DNA of 25,982 bases from CAYQPF01 sp964419225 (GTDB taxonomy: Bacteria > Cloacimonadota > Cloacimonadia > Cloacimonadales > CAYQPF01): positions 1 through 25,982 of the forward strand of contig CAYQPF010000067.1 in the NCBI GenBank assembly GCA_964419225.1, given 5' to 3'. Positions 1 to 8,723 of this stretch are shown here, piece by piece. The notes under the pieces are model-generated. The model made no database searches. It was not told the origin of the DNA and saw only the letters and a list, made by a program, of their open reading frames with translations. The translations under genes were made by a program, and so were the position numbers. Within the stretch, counting starts at the first letter, position 1. The number at the start of each line of letters is the position of its first letter.

Positions 1-112
1 TTTATCTACATATGATAACAATAATATGTACCAAATCATAAGCAGAAAATTTACTAAAACTAATTATTCTAAACAATATGAAAAGTTAATTAACGACTGT
101 ATAAAGAATTAG
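1..112 (+). CDS. 3' end of an unrecognised protein (cut by window edge)
   Basis: Reading from base 2, an open frame of 36 codons runs to TAG at 110-112, while the other two forward frames are broken early. The visible tail is hydrophilic and ends ...YEKLINDCIKN, which looks like an ordinary protein C-terminus. It sits just upstream of an FkbM-type methyltransferase on the same strand, so a polysaccharide-biosynthesis enzyme such as a glycosyltransferase would fit the context, but nothing in the tail identifies the family. The open frame is short enough in AT-rich DNA that chance cannot be excluded. Confidence 0.4.
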   Translation, partial: LSTYDNNNMYQIISRKFTKTNYSKQYEKLINDCIKN

Positions 113-225
113 TGTTAGTTTATAATATTTGACTATTCCCAAAAGCAATCTGTCAGGGTAAAGCTAAATTTTTTGTCCTTGACTAAATCTTTAACAATAA
201 AATCTATATTACTTTAGGAGAAAAT

Positions 226-1014
226 ATGAAATTTAACTTTAGAAAAAAATCATTTGAAATCATAGGCATTTCAGAAGATGATTACATCATTAACATAATA
301 AAAAGCACCAAGTCATTTTATGAAAAGTATTTATTAGAATATATGCTCTTAATTTTCAATAATACTGAAAGTAAAAATTCGTTATCAATTGATGTTGGCG
401 CGAATATTGGAAATCATTCCATTTTTTTTCAAAAATTCCTGACTGAATATTTAATTTCTGTCGAACCCAATCCAAAGATATTACCAATTTTGATACAGAA
501 CTTACAAAAGAACATTAGTAACTATAATATTATTGATTCTGCAGTTAGTGATTTTGAAGGTTCAGCATCAATCGTTTTGCCTGAAAACGCGACGAATAAT
601 GCAGGCATGGCCAAAGTAGTCTTAGGTGAGAATAATAATATTAAAGTTACAACTATAGACAATATTGTGTCCACCTGGCAAAAAAACTTTTCTAAACCTT
701 TTAATTTGAAGTTAATTAAAATTGATGTTGAGGGTATGGAACTAAGTGTACTTAAAGGTGCAATTAAAACCATTAACAAATATAAACCACATATATTTGT
801 TGAAGCAACTTCCTCAAACGAAGGTAAACATTTGAATGATTTTCTAAGTAATCTTGGTTATAAAAACATGTACTTTTTTACTACAGCCAGCGTAAATCAT
901 TTTGCATATAACCCATCAATATGCATGCTGATCAAAATATATTTCGCTATATTTGTCTATAAAATTAGAAAATGTTCAGACAGATTTGAGATTGCTTTCA
1001 AAAAGAAATGTTAA
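226..1014 (+). CDS. FkbM family SAM-dependent methyltransferase
   Basis: 262 aa. Class I SAM-methyltransferase core of the FkbM family (PF05050 type): motif I DVGANIG at about residues 56-62, the acidic loop EPNP at about 80-83 that contacts the SAM ribose, and the late motif IDVEGME at about 166-172, followed by LKGA...YKPHIFVEA, a typical FkbM ending. Family members O-methylate sugars or small molecules and commonly sit in polysaccharide or natural-product loci; the substrate cannot be read from sequence. The start is ATG 226, preceded by AGGAG at 217-221. The last ~50 residues are basic and contain a hydrophobic stretch (ICMLIKIYFAIFVYKI), possibly a membrane-associating tail. The gene stands alone before a 200-bp spacer. 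Confidence 0.85.
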   Translation: MKFNFRKKSFEIIGISEDDYIINIIKSTKSFYEKYLLEYMLLIFNNTESKNSLSIDVGANIGNHSIFFQKFLTEYLISVEPNPKILPILIQNLQKNISNYNIIDSAVSDFEGSASIVLPENATNNAGMAKVVLGENNNIKVTTIDNIVSTWQKNFSKPFNLKLIKIDVEGMELSVLKGAIKTINKYKPHIFVEATSSNEGKHLNDFLSNLGYKNMYFFTTASVNHFAYNPSICMLIKIYFAIFVYKIRKCSDRFEIAFKKKC

Positions 1015-1149
1015 GAGTCAAAGATGTTTTATCCTTCTTATGAAGATTATTTAACAAGCTTATAAATAATTCACTACATGAGGCAGCCTGTTATAATTTC
1101 AATTCTGGAAAATTAAGTTCTTCATTTGAATAATAAAGCATAAAAAACA

Positions 1150-1216
1150 TTGACAAGATTTAACTCAATTATTAGTTTTAACAGGAATCATTAATTAGAT
1201 ATATTTGGAGGAATTT
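1150..1216 (+). promoter_or_regulatory. Probable promoter and ribosome site of the first propeller gene
   Basis: A perfect TTGACA box lies at 1150-1155; the matching -10 is weak (TAGTTT region near 1173). GGAGG at 1207-1211 sits five bases before ATG 1217. This fixes the start: a TTG at 1205 gives a longer frame, but it would begin immediately before the Shine-Dalgarno and translate it. Confidence 0.5.
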
Positions 1217-3652
1217 ATGCAAAGACTTTTCATTGTATTTCTACTTGTAATTACGTTATTGGGAATATTTGAATTGAATGCTCAAGAACCTGAATGGCAG
1301 ATTTATAACACAAGCAATTCACTGATACCAAGTAATGAAATATTTAATTTTAGCAGAGACAATCAAAATAATATCTGGCTTGGTACGAATTCCTCAGGTT
1401 GTGCAAAATTTGATGGACAAACATTTGAAGTTTATAATACAGAAAATGGTTTATCAAATGATATGGTAAGAGCTACAAAAATTGGACCTGATAGTACATT
1501 ATGGGTTGGAACAGCTTGGGGTTTAAATCATAAAACGAATAATTCTTGGGAATATTTTCTGAATCATGAGGTTACCGTCTCAAATATTCAGTTTTCAGCT
1601 AATGGCAGAATGTGGGTTGGTACTGGTACTGAAGGTTTATACAGTTATTATCAGAATGTTTGGACCCAATATACAACAAGCAATTCACAATTACCGTCAA
1701 ATTATGTAAATGATATTGAAATTATTAATGACAACGACATTTGGGTAGGATGCTATAACGGCGGATTGGTTCATATAGTTAATGGTATTTTTACTATATA
1801 TAACTCTGGTAATTCTGACTTAGGTGTCAACACAGTTTGGGATTTATATCATCATGATAATTATTTATGGGTCTCAACCCAAACTGGCGGGGTATACAGA
1901 TTAGATTTGGGTACAATGAATTGGACAGCCTATACGACTTCCAATAGTGGATTACCCAACAATAATGTAAAGTCACATTTAACCATTGGCAACAAGGAAT
2001 TTTTTGGTACTTGGGGTGGTGGTTTAGCAATTTGTGAAGGTAATAATTGGCAAATATTTAATATGAGTAATTCTCCCTTACCCGATGATAACATTGGATT
2101 AAGATGTTTTCAATTACTTGAGAATAACTATTTAGCAATTGGGACGAACAATGGTTTGGCTATACTGAACATTAATATTGGAGATCCATGGGGAAATCCA
2201 GAAATTCTGCAAACTAACATGACGGTAATATCTGAAATAAGAATTGATAATCTACCAGCTGATGATGGAGATATAGTTGCTGCATTTGAAATAAATGACG
2301 GTCAGGAAGTTCTTCGCGGAAAAACTACTGTAAATTTAAATAATGGAATTTCTTCAGCCATTCAGATGATTTATTTTGCTAATGAGAACTCAGTTATTAA
2401 GTTTAAGATTTGGGATAATTCGGAAAATGTAATATACAATTGTTTAGAAACTGTACAAACTCAAGCCAATGGCATAATTGGATCCTATCCTAATGAACTT
2501 TTCTTGATAAATGGTGTTTTAGAACAAAATATATTTGAGTTAACTTCCGGTTGGAACTTAATATCTTTCAATTGTCTTTCTCAAAACCGAGAAATTGAAA
2601 CTGTGTTTGCTGATTACTTAGATTTTATTCTACTTATAAAAGATGACACCTCTACTTTCATATATGGTTATCCAGACAATACTCTTTCAGAATTTTGGAT
2701 TGGAAATGGTTACTGGGTCAATATGGTATCCCCTCAGACTATAGAAGTAAACGGAATTCATGCTAATAATACAATTGAACTCACTTCAGGATGGAATCTA
2801 ATTGGGTATAATCTATTGAATGCTCAAACAGTGGAAACAGCACTAGCAAGTATCATGGACAATGTTTTAGAGGTAAAAGGAGTTGACGGGATCTATACTC
2901 CTGGTAATCCAATGAATTCTTTAACATCATTAGAACCTTTGAAGGGATATTGGATAAAAGTAAATAACGCATGTACGTTAGTCTATACAGAAAGTGATGT
3001 AGCGAAACTTCTCATGAAAAATAACAGACCCAATAGACAAGTAATCATTAAACCTAATAGTTTTACAGTTGTTGCTAAGGTTACTCATAATGGTCAAAAT
3101 CTAGCCGAGAATTCTCAATTATTAGCTTATTCTGGTCAGGAACTCAGAGGAGAAGTTAATGTTCATATTATTAATGGACATAGTTTGGCTTATCTTCAAG
3201 TTTTTTCAGATCAAGTAAACGAGCAGATCACTTTTAAAGTAATTGAAAATGGACAGACTATTCAAAGTATTCAAACTTTTACGAGCCAACCAGGAAGTAT
3301 TGTGGGGAATTATCAAAATGGAGATTTTTACCAAATCGATGCTACATTAAAGATCTACGATAATGCATTAGCACCTCTGGTAGAGATAAGTTCAATTTAT
3401 CCTAATCCTTTTAATCCAACAACAAATATCAAATATACACTTGGTATGAACCAAAAAGTGAATGTTTCAATATTCAATGTAAAAGGTCAGCTAATCAGAA
3501 CCTTGGTTAATGAGACTCAGGATGCTGGTGATCATCAAGTGGAGTGGGATGGAAAGACTGATAAGAATGAAAATACCGGCTCAGGTGTTTATTTCTGCAA
3601 AGTATCTGGATTGCTGAAAACCCAGACAAAGAAAATGATCATGATGAAGTAA
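1217..3652 (+). CDS. Exported beta-propeller protein with FlgD-like/T9SS C-terminal sorting domain (copy 1)
   Basis: 811 aa from ATG 1217. A short N-terminus and hydrophobic segment (FIVFLLVITLLGIF) ending ...LNAQ form a signal peptide. Residues ~20-320 hold about seven repeats with the pattern IWVGT..GG...F....W..YTTSNS.LP, a two-component-regulator-type (Reg_prop) beta-propeller. After a PWG..E linker come a cohesin-like beta segment (about 330-430), two tandem ~70-residue modules each beginning LTSGWNLI, and a second beta segment. The final ~85 residues carry YPNPFNPTTNIKYTL...GQLIRTL...W.GK...GSGVYF.KV, the FlgD-like Ig fold used as a type A sorting signal in type IX secretion. The protein is therefore predicted to be secreted or surface attached; its ligand is unknown. 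There is no kinase part, so the propeller is probably a recognition or scaffold unit. The neighbouring gene is a paralogue along its whole length. Confidence 0.85.
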   Translation: MQRLFIVFLLVITLLGIFELNAQEPEWQIYNTSNSLIPSNEIFNFSRDNQNNIWLGTNSSGCAKFDGQTFEVYNTENGLSNDMVRATKIGPDSTLWVGTAWGLNHKTNNSWEYFLNHEVTVSNIQFSANGRMWVGTGTEGLYSYYQNVWTQYTTSNSQLPSNYVNDIEIINDNDIWVGCYNGGLVHIVNGIFTIYNSGNSDLGVNTVWDLYHHDNYLWVSTQTGGVYRLDLGTMNWTAYTTSNSGLPNNNVKSHLTIGNKEFFGTWGGGLAICEGNNWQIFNMSNSPLPDDNIGLRCFQLLENNYLAIGTNNGLAILNINIGDPWGNPEILQTNMTVISEIRIDNLPADDGDIVAAFEINDGQEVLRGKTTVNLNNGISSAIQMIYFANENSVIKFKIWDNSENVIYNCLETVQTQANGIIGSYPNELFLINGVLEQNIFELTSGWNLISFNCLSQNREIETVFADYLDFILLIKDDTSTFIYGYPDNTLSEFWIGNGYWVNMVSPQTIEVNGIHANNTIELTSGWNLIGYNLLNAQTVETALASIMDNVLEVKGVDGIYTPGNPMNSLTSLEPLKGYWIKVNNACTLVYTESDVAKLLMKNNRPNRQVIIKPNSFTVVAKVTHNGQNLAENSQLLAYSGQELRGEVNVHIINGHSLAYLQVFSDQVNEQITFKVIENGQTIQSIQTFTSQPGSIVGNYQNGDFYQIDATLKIYDNALAPLVEISSIYPNPFNPTTNIKYTLGMNQKVNVSIFNVKGQLIRTLVNETQDAGDHQVEWDGKTDKNENTGSGVYFCKVSGLLKTQTKKMIMMK

Positions 3653-3690
3653 AAATTATTAAGAAGACTCACTTATTAATTATCAATATA

Positions 3691-3722
3691 AAAGAAGAGC
3701 ACAGAAATGTGCTCTTCTTTTG
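3691..3722 (+). terminator. Rho-independent terminator of the first propeller gene
   Basis: A perfect 13-bp stem (3691-3703 with 3708-3720) closes a GAAA tetraloop. The right arm ends in a T-rich run. It lies 38 bases after the stop codon. Because the stem begins with an A run it may also work on the opposite strand. Confidence 0.88.
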
Positions 3723-3793
3723 TCAGATCAAGTTTGGTTTGTCGGATAAGTAATGAAGAATTTTTGACAATTACACAAAATAAAATAAAAATA

Positions 3794-3849
3794 TTGACAA
3801 ATAAAAATAGTTTTAGTATTGTATCTATAGTTAATCACTGGAGGAAAAT
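3794..3849 (+). promoter_or_regulatory. Promoter and ribosome site of the second propeller gene
   Basis: TTGACA at 3794-3799, a 17-bp spacer and TATTGT at 3817-3822 form a good sigma-70-type promoter. TGGAGGA at 3839-3845 precedes ATG 3850. With the strong terminator upstream, the two paralogous genes are separately transcribed. Confidence 0.65.
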
Positions 3850-6291
3850 ATGCGAAAAGTTTTATTTGTACTGATGTTATTATCATGCCTGTTTGAAGTA
3901 GTATCAATTTCAGCTCAAGCTCCTGAATGGCAAATCTATAACACAAGTAATTCTCTTTTACCTGGTGATGTTATTTTCAATATGCACAAAGATAATGAAA
4001 ATCACATATGGGTTGGAACTGACGTAAATGGATGTGCAATGTTTAATGATGGAAATTTCGAGGTCTTCAACATGCAAAATGGTTTATCAAATGATTGGGT
4101 AAGAAGTATAGCAATGGGACCAGACAATACTATGTGGTTTGGAACTGCTTGGGGTTTGTGTCACTATACCGGAAATTCATGGGAGTATTTCTTAGATGAT
4201 CATCAAGTAACAATTTATAGTATTGCCTTTTCAGATAATGGTGCGATGTGGGTAGGTACAGGCACAGAGGGCGTTTATAAATATTATCAGAATGTCTGGA
4301 CAAATTACTCTGTTGAAAATTCAATTTTACCAGCAAACTATGTAAACGATATCGAGATAATCAACGATAATGAAGTCTGGCTAGATTGTTTTGGTGGTGG
4401 ACTTGTACATATTGTTGATAATGAGCTTACTGTTTTTAACACCAATAATTCACCACTTGACACAAACACAATTTGGGACATTTATCGAAGCCAGAATAAT
4501 TTATGGATTTCTACACAGACTTATGGTGTTTATAAGTTAAATCTTGAAAATTTCAATTGGACACATTACACTTCTAACAATAGCGGATTATCTATAAATA
4601 ATGTTAAAACGCATCTAACTTTAGGGAGCAAAGAAATTTTTGGCACTTGGGGAAATGGTATTTCAATCTTGGAGAACGAGAATTGGTTAACATACTCACA
4701 AAATAATTCTCCCTTACCAAATAACTATACCGGTCTTAAAAGCTTACAGCCTTTAAACAATAATTCTGTTGCAATAGGTACAAGCGGTGGTTTAGCGATA
4801 ATGACCTTTACAGAAGAGAATCAGGATCCTTGGGAAATTCCGGAAGTATTACCAACGAATATGACTATTGTATCAGAAATACGGATTAATAACGAGCAAG
4901 CACAGGAAGGTGACGTTCTTGCCGCATTCGAAACAATAGAAGGTGAAGAAATACTTCGGGGAAAGTCAGTTATAAATCCAGTTAACGGTGTAGCCTTAGC
5001 CATGCTTATGGTTTATTTCCAGAATGAAAACGCAAGTATTTCTTTCAAGATATGGGATTCATCAACAAATACTATACATAATACCCTGGAAACTGTGCAA
5101 ACTCAGGTAAATGGAATAGTTGGATCTTACCCTAATGAGCTGTTTGTAATTAATGGTTTATTGAGCAATCCTACATATGATTTATCATCAGGTTGGAATT
5201 TGATTTCATTTACAGGGTTACCCGAAAATAATGGAATTACCTCTATATTTTCAGAACTAATGGATAATGTTATTCAAATTAAAAATGCAACCCAAGCTTT
5301 TATTCCAGGTTTCCCAGGTAACACATTATCTGAATTATGTGTTGGCAGTGGCTATTGGTTAGATATGACTGAAGCAGATGTATTAGAAGTAGGCGGACAG
5401 CATACGAATAATCCAATAGAACTCAATATTGGCTGGAACTTAATCGGATACAATTTACTAACTCCTCAGCCGATTGAATCAGTTTTATCCGGTATTCTTC
5501 AGCACGTGATTGAGGTAAAAGGTGTCGATGGACTTTTTACCCCGGAAAACCCATTAAATACGTTAACAATATTGGAACCGAAAAAAGGTTATTGGATCAA
5601 TGTTGATACTAACTGTACCCTCATCTATATGGAAAATGAAGAGGGTAAAACTGTTAAATCAGACAGACCAACTGATCTTATTACAATTAAACCTAACAGT
5701 ATGTCACTTGTAACTAAGATCACTCTTGAAGGTCAAAATGCACCAGATAATTCTCAGATCAAAGCATATGTAGGAGACGAACTTCGTGGTAGTACTAATG
5801 TACACATGATCAATGACCAAAGTTTAGCCTACCTGCAAATATTCTCAGATGAAGCTAATGAGCAAATTACCTTTAAGTTATCAGCTAATGGGCAGACTAT
5901 TTCCAGCACAGAAACGATGTTATCCCAACCTGGTGCAAGTATCGGCAATTATGCCTCAGGGGCGTTCTATCAAATCGATGCAACCTTGAAAACAGATGAT
6001 AATACAGCAAAACCATTGATCGAAATCAGTTCTATCTATCCCAATCCTTTCAATCCCACAACAAATATTAAATATACACTTGGAATGAATCAGAAAGTTA
6101 ATGTTTCTATATTTAACGTAAAAGGTCAATTAATCAGGACTTTACTCAATGAAACACAGAATGCGGGTGAACACCAAGTGGAGTGGAATGGCAAGACTGA
6201 TAAGAACGAGAATGCCGGATCAGGTGTGTATTTCTGTAAAGTTTCCGGATCGGTAAAAACACAGACCAAGAAAATGATTATGATGAAATAG
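3850..6291 (+). CDS. Exported beta-propeller protein with FlgD-like/T9SS C-terminal sorting domain (copy 2)
   Basis: 813 aa, collinear with the preceding gene in every module: signal peptide ending ...ISAQ, seven-or-so propeller repeats (IWVGT, MWFGT, MWVGT, LWIST), a PWE linker, a first beta segment, two tandem modules (LSSGWNLISF and LNIGWNLIGY), a second beta segment and the FlgD-like sorting domain. The last ~85 residues are almost identical between the copies, while the propeller loops and middle modules differ more. This suggests that the sorting tail is under strong constraint or homogenised by gene conversion. The role is inferred to be extracellular; the paralogues may recognise different ligands. 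It starts at ATG 3850 behind a strong GGAGG and ends before its own terminator. Confidence 0.85.
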   Translation: MRKVLFVLMLLSCLFEVVSISAQAPEWQIYNTSNSLLPGDVIFNMHKDNENHIWVGTDVNGCAMFNDGNFEVFNMQNGLSNDWVRSIAMGPDNTMWFGTAWGLCHYTGNSWEYFLDDHQVTIYSIAFSDNGAMWVGTGTEGVYKYYQNVWTNYSVENSILPANYVNDIEIINDNEVWLDCFGGGLVHIVDNELTVFNTNNSPLDTNTIWDIYRSQNNLWISTQTYGVYKLNLENFNWTHYTSNNSGLSINNVKTHLTLGSKEIFGTWGNGISILENENWLTYSQNNSPLPNNYTGLKSLQPLNNNSVAIGTSGGLAIMTFTEENQDPWEIPEVLPTNMTIVSEIRINNEQAQEGDVLAAFETIEGEEILRGKSVINPVNGVALAMLMVYFQNENASISFKIWDSSTNTIHNTLETVQTQVNGIVGSYPNELFVINGLLSNPTYDLSSGWNLISFTGLPENNGITSIFSELMDNVIQIKNATQAFIPGFPGNTLSELCVGSGYWLDMTEADVLEVGGQHTNNPIELNIGWNLIGYNLLTPQPIESVLSGILQHVIEVKGVDGLFTPENPLNTLTILEPKKGYWINVDTNCTLIYMENEEGKTVKSDRPTDLITIKPNSMSLVTKITLEGQNAPDNSQIKAYVGDELRGSTNVHMINDQSLAYLQIFSDEANEQITFKLSANGQTISSTETMLSQPGASIGNYASGAFYQIDATLKTDDNTAKPLIEISSIYPNPFNPTTNIKYTLGMNQKVNVSIFNVKGQLIRTLLNETQNAGEHQVEWNGKTDKNENAGSGVYFCKVSGSVKTQTKKMIMMK

Positions 6292-6350
6292 CATTAGCAT
6301 GCAGCATTATTTTGCTTTTATTGAGGGTTAAACATTTTCTTTAATAATTT

Positions 6351-6377
6351 AGGGTGCAGAGATTGCACCCTTTTTTT
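6351..6377 (+). terminator. Rho-independent terminator of the second propeller gene
   Basis: AGGGTGCA (6351-6358) pairs with TGCACCCT (6364-6371) around a five-base loop, followed directly by a run of seven T. A classical intrinsic terminator 60 bases after the stop. Confidence 0.9.
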
Positions 6378-6437
6378 ATGTTATTGCATTTTTTTATTGT
6401 CTAATTATGAGATTTATTTTTTATAGAGTTGCTCATT

Positions 6438-6473
6438 ATGGACTAAATGGACTATATGGACATAATGGACTGG
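6438..6473 (+). repeat. 9-bp tandem repeat, four units (ATGGACnnn)
   Basis: Four head-to-tail 9-mers: ATGGACTAA, ATGGACTAT, ATGGACATA, ATGGACTGG. The first six bases are constant and the last three vary. A second array with the same core is at 12252-12296. It is not part of any recognised gene. Confidence 0.85.
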
Positions 6474-6567
6474 AGATGGGAAAATGGAAGTGTAATAAGG
6501 GTTTGATTTTTGTGACGAATTAAGTGTAAACTGACAGGAGAATATTGAGAAATCGGGGTACAACACA

Positions 6568-6607
6568 TCTCCCCCGCTTCGCGGGTACTCCTCTCAAGAG
6601 GAAAATT
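6568..6607. repeat. Two-hairpin palindromic spacer repeat
   Basis: CCCGC-TTC-GCGGG (6573-6585) followed by CCTCT-CA-AGAGG (6590-6601). The same two-hairpin layout occurs at 15505-15553 and 23096-23141, with a single-hairpin relative at 22437-22484. The rest of the 6378-6816 spacer shows no gene I can support; no clear promoter for the downstream operon was identified. Confidence 0.55.
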
Positions 6608-6816
6608 GATTTGCCAGTTATTTGAACACTGATGACTATATTTTAAGTAACAGTCATCTTATGTTTGAGTAGCAATTTAAATAAAAAAAGTACCTGCGAA
6701 ATGATCTCTATTTCTGACAGATTCTTCTTTAAATGGAGAATTTACTTGCCAGAAATACAAAAGTTGATAAAAGTAGGATGCATGCTTTGGATAAGAGCAG
6801 CAGGAAGGAAATGTAA

Positions 6817-7482
6817 ATGAATGTAATAGAAGCAAGAGATATAATTAAGTGTTATGATATGGGCAAAGTTCAGGTTCAAGCACTGAACGGAGTAAGTTTC
6901 GATATCATTAAGGGAGAGTTTCTGGCGATCATGGGCCCATCCGGATCAGGAAAGTCAACTTTAATGCATATTTTAGGATGTTTAGATACACCTACCTCAG
7001 GCAGTTATATATTGGATGGTGAGGAAGTAAGTTCTTTAAAGAAGAATCAATTGGCAGCTATCAGAAACCGGAAGATCGGGTTTGTTTTTCAGACTTTTAA
7101 TTTATTACCGCATTTAAATGTTCTCAAGAATGTGGAGTTACCTTTGATGTATGCAGGTTTTAACAGAAAACAAAGAATACTGAGAGCCAGTGAAATTCTG
7201 GAAAGTGTTGGTCTTTCAGACAGGTTAAAACATAAACCGAATGAATTATCGGGCGGACAGAGACAAAGAGTTGCGATTGCCAGAGCGATCGTAAATCATC
7301 CGGCGATATTACTGGCAGATGAACCTACAGGAAATTTGGATACAACTTCAGGAAGCGATATTCTTTCTATTTTTAAAGCGTTACATGAACAGGGTAATAC
7401 TGTAATCATGGTTACACATGATCAGGCAGTTGCTGATAAAGCTGACAGAATCATCAAAATCAGAGATGGTCTGATTGTTTAG
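6817..7482 (+). CDS. MacB/LolD-type ABC transporter ATP-binding protein
   Basis: 221 aa, full length for the family. Walker A GPSGSGKST at 40-48, Q-loop Gln92, signature LSGGQ at 144-148, Walker B ILLADE at 164-169, D-loop region after PTGNLD, H-loop His201. The sequence FQTFNLLPHLNVLKNVELPL is typical of the MacB/LolD/FtsE group, which power mechanotransmission by FtsX-like permeases rather than substrate import. The start is ATG 6817, with AGGAAGGA at 6802-6809. It is followed after 8 bp by its permease. No periplasmic adaptor (MacA/HlyD type) or outer-membrane channel gene lies in the window, so partners must be elsewhere or absent. First gene of a six-gene run. Confidence 0.92.
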   Translation: MNVIEARDIIKCYDMGKVQVQALNGVSFDIIKGEFLAIMGPSGSGKSTLMHILGCLDTPTSGSYILDGEEVSSLKKNQLAAIRNRKIGFVFQTFNLLPHLNVLKNVELPLMYAGFNRKQRILRASEILESVGLSDRLKHKPNELSGGQRQRVAIARAIVNHPAILLADEPTGNLDTTSGSDILSIFKALHEQGNTVIMVTHDQAVADKADRIIKIRDGLIV

Positions 7483-7490
7483 GAGAAAAA

Positions 7491-8723
7491 TTGGCAATAT
7501 CCTTTAGAGAAACAGTTATTTCCGGTTTTGCAGATTTTTGGTCTCGCAAACTCAGGAGTTTTATTACTATATTTGGCATAATCTTGGGAACGATGTCAAT
7601 TATTGTGATCTTGTCGATAGTCAAAGGAGTAAAAGAGACAACAGAAGCCTGGATGAAAGAGCGGGGTGGGTTGAAAAAAGTCAGTATTGAGCAGAACCAT
7701 GATTATGATAATAAGGACAATTTACGTGATTATTTTACGCTGAAGGAAGTGCTATTTATTAAGTCCTTAATTCCTGAGATAAAAGACTTTAATCCTATTA
7801 TAAGAGATTTTGGAAAGAGTCAGTATATTGAAAATACAATAACAGGTTCACTGATGGGAGTTTTTCCGGATTATCAGAATGTTGAAGAGTGGACAGTAGA
7901 TAAAGGCAGGTTCATCAGTTATTTTGATATGAATCAGGCCAACGATATTGCAGTGATCGGTACTAAAGTACAGGAAGAGTTGTTTGGCAACATCAATCCT
8001 TTGGGGAAATATATTACAGTGAGTGGTCGCAGATTAGAAATAGTCGGGATCATGAAACACAGGTATATGAAAGCTGAGGGTGGCAATATCATGCAGGGTG
8101 ACAATGCTTTATCCTGGATGAATGAAATGATTTTCATACCTTTACCGACGATGATCCATAAACTACAGAGAGAAGACAAAATTGACAGAATAGATCTTAA
8201 AGCCAGGAGTGAGAAGGAAACTACAGAATTAAGATTGAAACTGGAAAACATAGTACTTAATTTACGAGGTGGTAAAGCTGTTTTCAGCGTTGAATCGGCG
8301 AAAGAAGAATTGGAGCAGATGAATCAGAACAGTTTAATGTTCCAGGTGATTTTTATGTTTATCAGTACCATATCCCTGCTTGTTGGGGGGATTGTGATCA
8401 TGAATATCATGCTTGCTTCGATCCAGGAGAGAACGCGGGAGATAGGAGTCCGATTGGCGGTAGGAGCCAGGAGGATAGATATCTTTATGCAGTTTTTGGT
8501 GCAGACGTTGGTGATAACGTTTTTAGGAGGATTATTTGGGGTGATCACAGGATTCTCTTTGTTGAGTTTAGTAGGCGGATTTCTCCAGGTAAAGATGGTA
8601 GCAGATATATCAATGGTTATGATTTCCTTATTAATTTGTTGTGGGGTAGGTTTAATTTTCGGAATTGGCCCGGCGATACAGGCGAGCAATCTTGACCCGG
8701 TGAAGGCATTACGATATGAGTAA
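7491..8723 (+). CDS. MacB/FtsX-type ABC transporter permease
   Basis: 410 aa. An N-terminal membrane helix at about 22-45 (SFITIFGIILGTMSIIVI), a ~235-residue periplasmic MacB_PCD-like domain, then three C-terminal helices (about 284-308, 335-360, 375-396) forming the FtsX domain with the conserved RTREIGVRLAVGAR loop and the LDPVKALRYE ending. It pairs with the ATPase just upstream. The start codon is TTG 7491, supported by AGGAG at 7481-7485, which overlaps the ATPase stop. Its last 8 bases overlap the next ORF, implying translational coupling. Predicted to act in the inner membrane in export of a peptide, lipid or lipoprotein, or in envelope signalling; the substrate is unknown. Confidence 0.9.
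   Translation: MAISFRETVISGFADFWSRKLRSFITIFGIILGTMSIIVILSIVKGVKETTEAWMKERGGLKKVSIEQNHDYDNKDNLRDYFTLKEVLFIKSLIPEIKDFNPIIRDFGKSQYIENTITGSLMGVFPDYQNVEEWTVDKGRFISYFDMNQANDIAVIGTKVQEELFGNINPLGKYITVSGRRLEIVGIMKHRYMKAEGGNIMQGDNALSWMNEMIFIPLPTMIHKLQREDKIDRIDLKARSEKETTELRLKLENIVLNLRGGKAVFSVESAKEELEQMNQNSLMFQVIFMFISTISLLVGGIVIMNIMLASIQERTREIGVRLAVGARRIDIFMQFLVQTLVITFLGGLFGVITGFSLLSLVGGFLQVKMVADISMVMISLLICCGVGLIFGIGPAIQASNLDPVKALRYE

Noticed and set aside
1205..1216. TTG start at 1205 for the first propeller gene
   Set aside because: It would translate the GGAGG ribosome site itself; ATG 1217 has correct spacing and a better signal peptide.
6733..6816. 27-codon basic ORF ending just before the ABC ATPase start
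   Set aside because: No ribosome site, no recognisable sequence, likely chance; could at most be a leader peptide.
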